Origin: Hofstenia miamia
Taxonomy: Eukaryota > Xenacoelomorpha > Acoela
Reading direction: 5' to 3'
Assembly (NCBI GenBank): GCA_004352715.1
Contig: SCFE01000010.1
Coordinates: 1,196,437-1,260,436 of the forward strand
Length of the DNA: 64,000 nt
The translations under genes were made by a program, and so were the position numbers. The notes under the pieces are model-generated. The model did no database searches. It was given only the letters and a program-made list of their open reading frames with translations, and was not told the DNA's origin. Below, in pieces: positions 58,250 through 64,000 of this stretch (positions within the stretch are counted from its first letter, which is position 1; every line of letters starts with the position of its first letter).

Positions 58250-58890
58250 AGGAAACTACGGTCTATATTGAATATGTTATTGACTATCTTACTGAACATT
58301 ACCATATTAGAGAAATCAAGATATAGATTTAATGGAAGGATGTTGAGTGTCTGTAGCTGAGCAAGATATTCTTCATCAGTATCACAAATTCAACGAACTG
58401 CTTTCTTCTGAATGCTTTCAAGTTTCCTCATGCCAGTTTTTAAAGAGCACCAAGGTCTACTGCAATAACAAAAACTTTGTCAGTGATGCTAAGAAATATT
58501 TACAATTCTTAAATCCATTTATGCACAATTTAAAGTAAATATCTGCTATTATCAACATAAGCTCCTAATAAACAACTAAACGTTTTATATCCGTCTTATA
58601 ATGGTACAACACGTTTTAAGACGTCTTAAGGTACGTCTTCTAAACGCCTTATAAAACACTATTTCTAAACGTTGCTGAATGCCATCTAGTGTCCACCAAA
58701 TGATATTGTAAAACGGCTTCTAAACCATTTTAGGACGTGTTAAAAGACGTCTTCTGGACGTTTTATAGTTTATTTTTGTTGCTTTCCAGAGCATTTCACA
58801 TTAATATAAAAATTTAGCAATAATAATGTATTTACCTTGTTGCCATGATATTGTAACAAAGTAATGGGAAGATTTACATGTTTAAGCACA
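58250..58890. repeat. Duplicated block B, copy 2, with MITE
   Basis: Matches 35604-36250 about 22.6 kb away in the same orientation. Contains the MITE at 58564-58776, so that MITE was present before the duplication. Confidence 0.88.
58564..58776. mobile_element. MITE, CCCAATAAAC family
   Basis: Orthologue of 35934-36147. The right terminus reads gtttatttttg instead of gtttattggg. Confidence 0.8.
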
Positions 58891-59832
58891 GGAAAAATTT
58901 CAAAGGATTTCGAGATCACAACTAAAATCACGAATTTTAATATGCGGTTTTAAATATTGAAGTATATGATTGATATGGAGGTAGATGCCTCATTCAATGT
59001 GTAGTTCTTTAAAAATTCCTCAATAAAACAAGTTTTTTGCCTTCATTTGAAAATTTTATCACCAATGCTCTTTGTTTGATACCATTAAAATTGGATGATG
59101 TAAATGCGCAAAATTTACAAAGCCACACACCATCATGTTCTTCATCCTTACAAAAAATTTTGACTCTAAATTTTGTATCCCTTTAGAGAGAAATGTGCAA
59201 CACGTGATTTAGTAGAGAACTCTATTTTCTGTAGTCTCAGGAGACAAAGAATGGCTATACAGGATAATCAAATTTTGAATCAATATTTCCATATTGACCT
59301 ATTTTTTGTCTCAAAAATATTTGCTCCAAATTTGTAGCCTAACTAATATTGCTCAAGATGAAATTTGTATGAATGATTATTCTCAAAAAAATTTCATTTC
59401 AGCAAAAGTATATCTGTTTATGCTTCATTTTTTTGGGAATATCCAAAATTATTCTTCTTTTATAGCATCACAGTTAAAAAATGAACTTTAGTGTAATAAA
59501 CTAAGAATCCATAAAAATTATATTTTTATTAAGAAGTATTTTGGTAGTGTTGCTAAGCTAATAGGTAAGCATTTTATAGTCTGTTTATTCCCATTACAAT
59601 GGTGTACTGCAGTTATTGATCGAATGTTTGACGTTCGGCTATTTATGTAATTTAAATAGAGAATGCTTGAAACTTTAAATGTGAAAGGCATGTATGATTT
59701 GAATTCCAATGTGTAAAAAGAATTTTAGATATTGCAATCTTAATTTTCAATCATGTTACATCTTTGATCGATTGTGATTTAGATTTTAATATAACACTTG
59801 CTTTGGAAACACCTTAATATGAATTGGATGAG
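58891..59832. other. AT-rich intergenic DNA
   Basis: No gene recognised; short frames only. Confidence 0.5.
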
Positions 59833-60368
59833 TGTAGCATCATCCAAATAAAATCATAAATAAGCTGCAAACGTCGCAAGAAGAGATTAAGATCGAAAAG
59901 AAGTCGATTAAAAATAGTGTAATTAAATCAATTAGTGTTATTTCAGATTTATTTGTAATATGCAACCAAGAAACAACATGTGTCAAAAAAGAAATATTTG
60001 TGCCTGTCGATAAAAATACTTTTTGACTAACTGATGCTTTCATTATTTTCAGCCGCCATCTTGGCAGAAATTTCAAATTTGAATCGACAGGTACTTCTTT
60101 TGGAAATACTATAAATAGATTAAAAACCTTGTAAGAAGTTGATAAAGAATTTTATTCGGAATTCTTATTTTGTTTCATATTAACGGTTTGATTATTTATT
60201 ACGATGTCGAGCTAATCGAGCGGTGTTTAGTAGTGGTCTGGATACATCACAGGGAACGATTCTAGGGTCTCTGTGCCAGATCACGAAAGTGCACATATGT
60301 TAGGTGTAGGGGTTTTCTCTCGATTAGCTGACTAGCATTTCACTTCTACATGTATTAAATAATTAGCT
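59833..60368 (+). repeat. LTR copy, plus strand, cut by gap
   Basis: Starts TGTAGCATCATCC and matches the first ~560 bp of the LTR at 52858-53993 in opposite orientation (cagccgccat, actataaatagatt, ttagtagtggtctgga). The following gap hides its end, so solo LTR and full element cannot be told apart. Confidence 0.75.
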
Positions 60369-60782
60369 NNNNNNNNNNNNNNNNNNNNNNNNNNNNNNNN
60401 NNNNNNNNNNNNNNNNNNNNNNNNNNNNNNNNNNNNNNNNNNNNNNNNNNNNNNNNNNNNNNNNNNNNNNNNNNNNNNNNNNNNNNNNNNNNNNNNNNNN
60501 NNNNNNNNNNNNNNNNNNNNNNNNNNNNNNNNNNNNNNNNNNNNNNNNNNNNNNNNNNNNNNNNNNNNNNNNNNNNNNNNNNNNNNNNNNNNNNNNNNNN
60601 NNNNNNNNNNNNNNNNNNNNNNNNNNNNNNNNNNNNNNNNNNNNNNNNNNNNNNNNNNNNNNNNNNNNNNNNNNNNNNNNNNNNNNNNNNNNNNNNNNNN
60701 NNNNNNNNNNNNNNNNNNNNNNNNNNNNNNNNNNNNNNNNNNNNNNNNNNNNNNNNNNNNNNNNNNNNNNNNNNNNNNNNNN
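60369..60782. other. Assembly gap (414 N)
   Basis: Run of N inside or just after the plus-strand LTR. Confidence 1.
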
Positions 60783-61444
60783 TATTGATGTCGATATTGG
60801 AAACAAATATGCAATGAAGCAAACTTAAAAGGAAAACAGTATAAAAGTACTTTCTATTTACTTAGAGGAATCTTATGTAAAATTTAATATTAAATAATAG
60901 ATTGGGAATTCTTAAGAATTGTCTAAGAAATAGTTAATTCTTAACGTATTTTCTAAAAATCATATATTTTTCATTTAGACCTCAGTTTATTCCATAATTT
61001 GCCACTAGTAAGCCAAACTAATCACAACTGTTGTTATTACTATCCAACTTTTTATTCCTAGCATTAAATTTCAAAAATTTAGAAATCTATAAAAATTCTT
61101 TTATTAACAAATCCATGAAGAATATAAAAGTCTTTTCTCGATATGGAAACTGCTACAACATTAGCTGTTAGCGTTGATTTCTGATAGTAAAGATAATCGC
61201 GAAATACATGATAATAAATTAATTTAAACAAGGAAATCATGGTAAATCAATGCTGGGACAATAATTGGAGACTCATTAACATTCACTGATTTTTATGTAT
61301 TTTTTATCTATCAGTGATAAGTGCTCGAGAAATACATAAAAATCACTGAATGTTTATAGGTCTGATAAGTTATTAGCTTCAGGCTTAAATTGGGTCTATT
61401 TGAAAGCCTACCATCTCTTGAATGAATTAAAATGTAAACTATTA
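60783..61444. repeat. 3' flank of the 62-kb transporter copy
   Basis: Matches 37230-37874; non-coding. Confidence 0.8.
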
Positions 61445-62450
61445 TCATAGTAACTTGTTATATTTCTTAAATATTTGGAAATTTGTATTTACAATAAAGA
61501 AATAGATAAATGCAAGCATGGAGATTGTAACTGATAAAGCAATTCCAAATAAACTCCAGTAAATTCCAAGAAATGCTTTAAGAACCCCAATGTAGAAAAT
61601 GGCACCAAAGGCAATGCCACTTGTTGAAAAAATAAAACCCGAGGTACCTACAAACATAGTTATGGAAACTATGCTTTTTGATGGAAACGTTTGAGCAAGG
61701 TAAATGCTTAATGCAGGGTAAACTGCTGTGATAAAAGATCCTCTTGCTATATAGAAAAGAGAGACAATTCCGCTTATCATATAAAAGTTCTTTATAAATG
61801 GAAAATAGTTTGAAATATATAAGAGTATGGTGCATAAACAGTACAAAAATAAAGAAATAAAAACTACAATAAAACTGAAACCCTTGTTTGATATATAGCA
61901 TCCAAAGAGTAAACTTGAAGGCATCATTGGGATTGAAGAAAGAAGATAAGCTGTAATTAACTCTTCCTCATTTAATTCAATAGTGTTCTTGAAAAAATTT
62001 GCTAAAACTCCATCAAAATAACCATATGTTACATTTGCATAAAATGCATTCAACAAGAGAACAACAACACGAATATCTTTGAAGAAGCTAAAATATGAAT
62101 CATCAGTTCCGCCTAATTCATCAATATTTTGTGGTAAACCTTTAGCCTTTTGAAAAGCCATGGCTAGGCATGGAATGACCATTATTAATTCTAAGACACC
62201 ACAGATGTAAAACGGTGTTGAATAATTGAAATTCTGAGAAAAAAACAACGAAATTTGAGGTCCAACAGTTATACCAAAATAGAAAAAAGGAAGAAAAGCA
62301 TTTGATATTTTTTTTCCAATTTCGTCAAAGTAAATATTCATCATTGTAAATGCCAGTGACCAGACAACACCTGCACTGAAGCCAACAATGAAACGCATAA
62401 TTATGCTCAATAAGTTGTAGGCAATAAGATTGTTAAAGGTATCGACATAT
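61445..62450 (-). CDS. MFS transporter exon 2, intact copy
   Basis: 1006 nt, the same length as exon 2 of the complete copy, open to a stop at 61445. It starts after the acceptor catttag with YVDTFNNLIAYNLLSIIMRF, covers TM4-TM12, and ends FQIFKKYNKLL. Joined to either visible exon 1 it would give 426 residues. Its own exon 1 is not in the window: intron sequence stops at 63005 where a MITE begins, and a gap starts at 63791. Conserved reading frame despite substitutions relative to the 38-kb copy suggests it was kept under selection. Same family as 37875-41129. Confidence 0.82.
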
Positions 62451-63005
62451 CTAAATGATATCATTTTCAATAAATAAATTATATATTATATAATTAACAT
62501 TAATTTTATCAAAGCTTCAAATGTATTCTCCAATAGTTTATTGCTACAATTCAATGATCGAACCTATTTTAACAAGTTGATTAAAGGTAAATCCAATACT
62601 ATATATATATATTTTTGATCGCATTTTAAAACATTTTTATGATTATTTTCGTAAAGAATACAATCAACATATTTTACAGTTCACATTGATAAATCTAACA
62701 AACATTATTTGTTTAGCTACATCGTGTGCCATCACCTATAAATAATCTCAATCCTGCCTTTTAAATGCCATGGCTGACGTGGTTAGACACAAGATGAAAC
62801 ATGATTTCAAAGCATGCATGAATGCCATGGCATTCGACCAGAGATAGCACGCTTTAAATCGGAATAACAGTTCTAACTAGGATAAATTACAAAAATATTT
62901 TTTCTTAGCTGAGTATATTTTTTCGGGATTTCTGGTTAATTTGATATTGCTAAAAACCAATTTAATGTCATTTTCCTAGTAGAAACAATACTTTGGAAAT
63001 ATCAT
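62451..63005 (-). other. Transporter intron, exon-2 side
   Basis: Matches 30800-31360 and 38881-39590, ending at the shared breakpoint ggaaatatcat (63005). Confidence 0.75.
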
Positions 63006-63210
63006 CCCAATAAACAATAAAACGTTTAGAAGACGTCTTATAACACGTCTTAAAATGGTTTAGAAGACGTTTAGAAATGGCATCTATGTCAGGTGTAGAA
63101 GACGTCTTTAAGACGTTTAGAAACGTCTAGAAGACATTTAGAAGACGTCTAAAAGACATCAGGGAAATATTTAGAAGTTGCTTAGAAACGCTTATAAAGC
63201 ATTTAGTAGA
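63006..63210. mobile_element. MITE at the intron breakpoint
   Basis: Begins cccaataaacaataaaacg and has tandem tagaagacgt-type units. The right end is not clear; it may be truncated near agtagacttcat (about 63210). Confidence 0.7.
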
Positions 63211-63790
63211 CTTCATATTTAAAAAATACTGATAATTTATTTTTATAATTCTGCTACAAGCAGACAAAACTGCATAAGACAGCAAACGGATTATCATTGC
63301 CATTTCATTACAACAGTCAAATTCATAATTTTATAATTATGAAATAATTGTATTGGTACTTTGAAAAAATGTACTGGGTTATATACTTCAACAATGCACT
63401 AATAAATTTGCGTATAATAAATTTAAATTGAACATTTTTATTCTAAGTAAATTTAGAAACAAATTTCCGAAGTATCGTTAAAAAATATATTGGCAATAAA
63501 CTTTGTTCTTGTTAACGGGCAATATTCACTTAGTACTAATGTTATGCATAAATTATTCTTATAATAACTTGAATATTCACATATTAAATATCTAAAGTAT
63601 CGATTATATTGGTTCAACACCGATTCCCCGTGTAGATTTCATTTGACAATTGCAATGGCGGGAATTTAGTTCACATTATTCCTCATGTTGGTTTAATTTG
63701 ACGTATTCAATATTGAAAGAGCCTGTTTACATGGTTTCTTTTTGCTGATATTTATCAAGCAATATAAAAAATAATAGGCTAACGTCAGTC
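63211..63790. other. AT-rich DNA before terminal gap
   Basis: No gene or transporter exon 1 seen. N from 63791 to the end. Confidence 0.55.
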
Positions 63791-64000
63791 NNNNNNNNNN
63801 NNNNNNNNNNNNNNNNNNNNNNNNNNNNNNNNNNNNNNNNNNNNNNNNNNNNNNNNNNNNNNNNNNNNNNNNNNNNNNNNNNNNNNNNNNNNNNNNNNNN
63901 NNNNNNNNNNNNNNNNNNNNNNNNNNNNNNNNNNNNNNNNNNNNNNNNNNNNNNNNNNNNNNNNNNNNNNNNNNNNNNNNNNNNNNNNNNNNNNNNNNNN

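Noticed and set aside
61578-61901. 107-residue frame inside transporter exon 2
   Set aside because: Shadow of the real exon frame on the same strand.
1-64000. tRNA, rRNA or snRNA genes
   Set aside because: No A/B-box pair in a cloverleaf context and no rRNA-like stretch was recognised by eye; a tRNAscan or Infernal run would settle it.

Overview
The window is AT-rich nuclear DNA from an animal, most likely an invertebrate. The evidence is GT-AG introns, AATAAA signals, many (TA)n microsatellites, and a mixture of Tc1/mariner, APE-type and RLE-like LINE, Penelope-like and Ty3/Gypsy-like remnants plus MITEs. I cannot name the species. The assembly is draft quality: there are N gaps at 3406-3459, 4536-5139, 29260-30259, 31447-32446, 43748-43848, 46698-47379, 60369-60782 and 63791-64000. 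Two of these are exactly 1000 N, and several sit on repeats. Most open frames here are chance or transposon-derived.

Layout. 1-9.7 kb is a transposon graveyard: an LTR-like end with primer-binding site (~900-1414), a mariner-type element (2087-3379), a long inverted repeat (3653-3872), a decayed LINE with APE endonuclease, reverse transcriptase and C-terminal C2H2 fingers (~3960-7790), and a 240-bp direct repeat. 9.98-20.2 kb holds the most interesting content: three consecutive minus-strand paralogues, here called YR1, YR2 and YR3. Each has about 11-12 exons and introns of only 33-43 nt. Each encodes two C2H2-type fingers followed by what I read as a tyrosine-recombinase (integrase-like, Crypton-like) domain. 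Each is preceded by a conserved leader and by 96-97-bp repeats carrying a palindrome, and two lie next to a 42-bp minisatellite. YR3 reads open with consistent splice phases over ten exons; YR1 and YR2 carry frameshifts and stops.

20.2-27.5 kb is repeat and intron-like DNA. 27.5-41.1 kb and 60.8-63.2 kb hold copies of a two-exon, 12-TM major facilitator transporter on the minus strand. One copy (37875-41129) is complete. The others are an orphan exon 1 (28779-29053), a gap-cut exon 2 (30260-30799) and an exon 2 (61445-62450) whose exon 1 is not in the window. Their introns share one breakpoint, which coincides with a MITE end. The regions around 32.4-39 kb and 54.6-63 kb form a duplicated block about 23 kb apart.

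41.5-42.7 kb holds two Penelope-like GIY-YIG fragments. 47.4-48.45 kb holds a second, dead mariner transposase. 50.1-54.0 kb holds a truncated Gypsy-like element (LTR, gag, protease) that seems to be the filled allele of a site seen empty at 49.05 kb. 54.6-55.4 kb holds a LINE tail. No rRNA, tRNA or CRISPR array was recognised.
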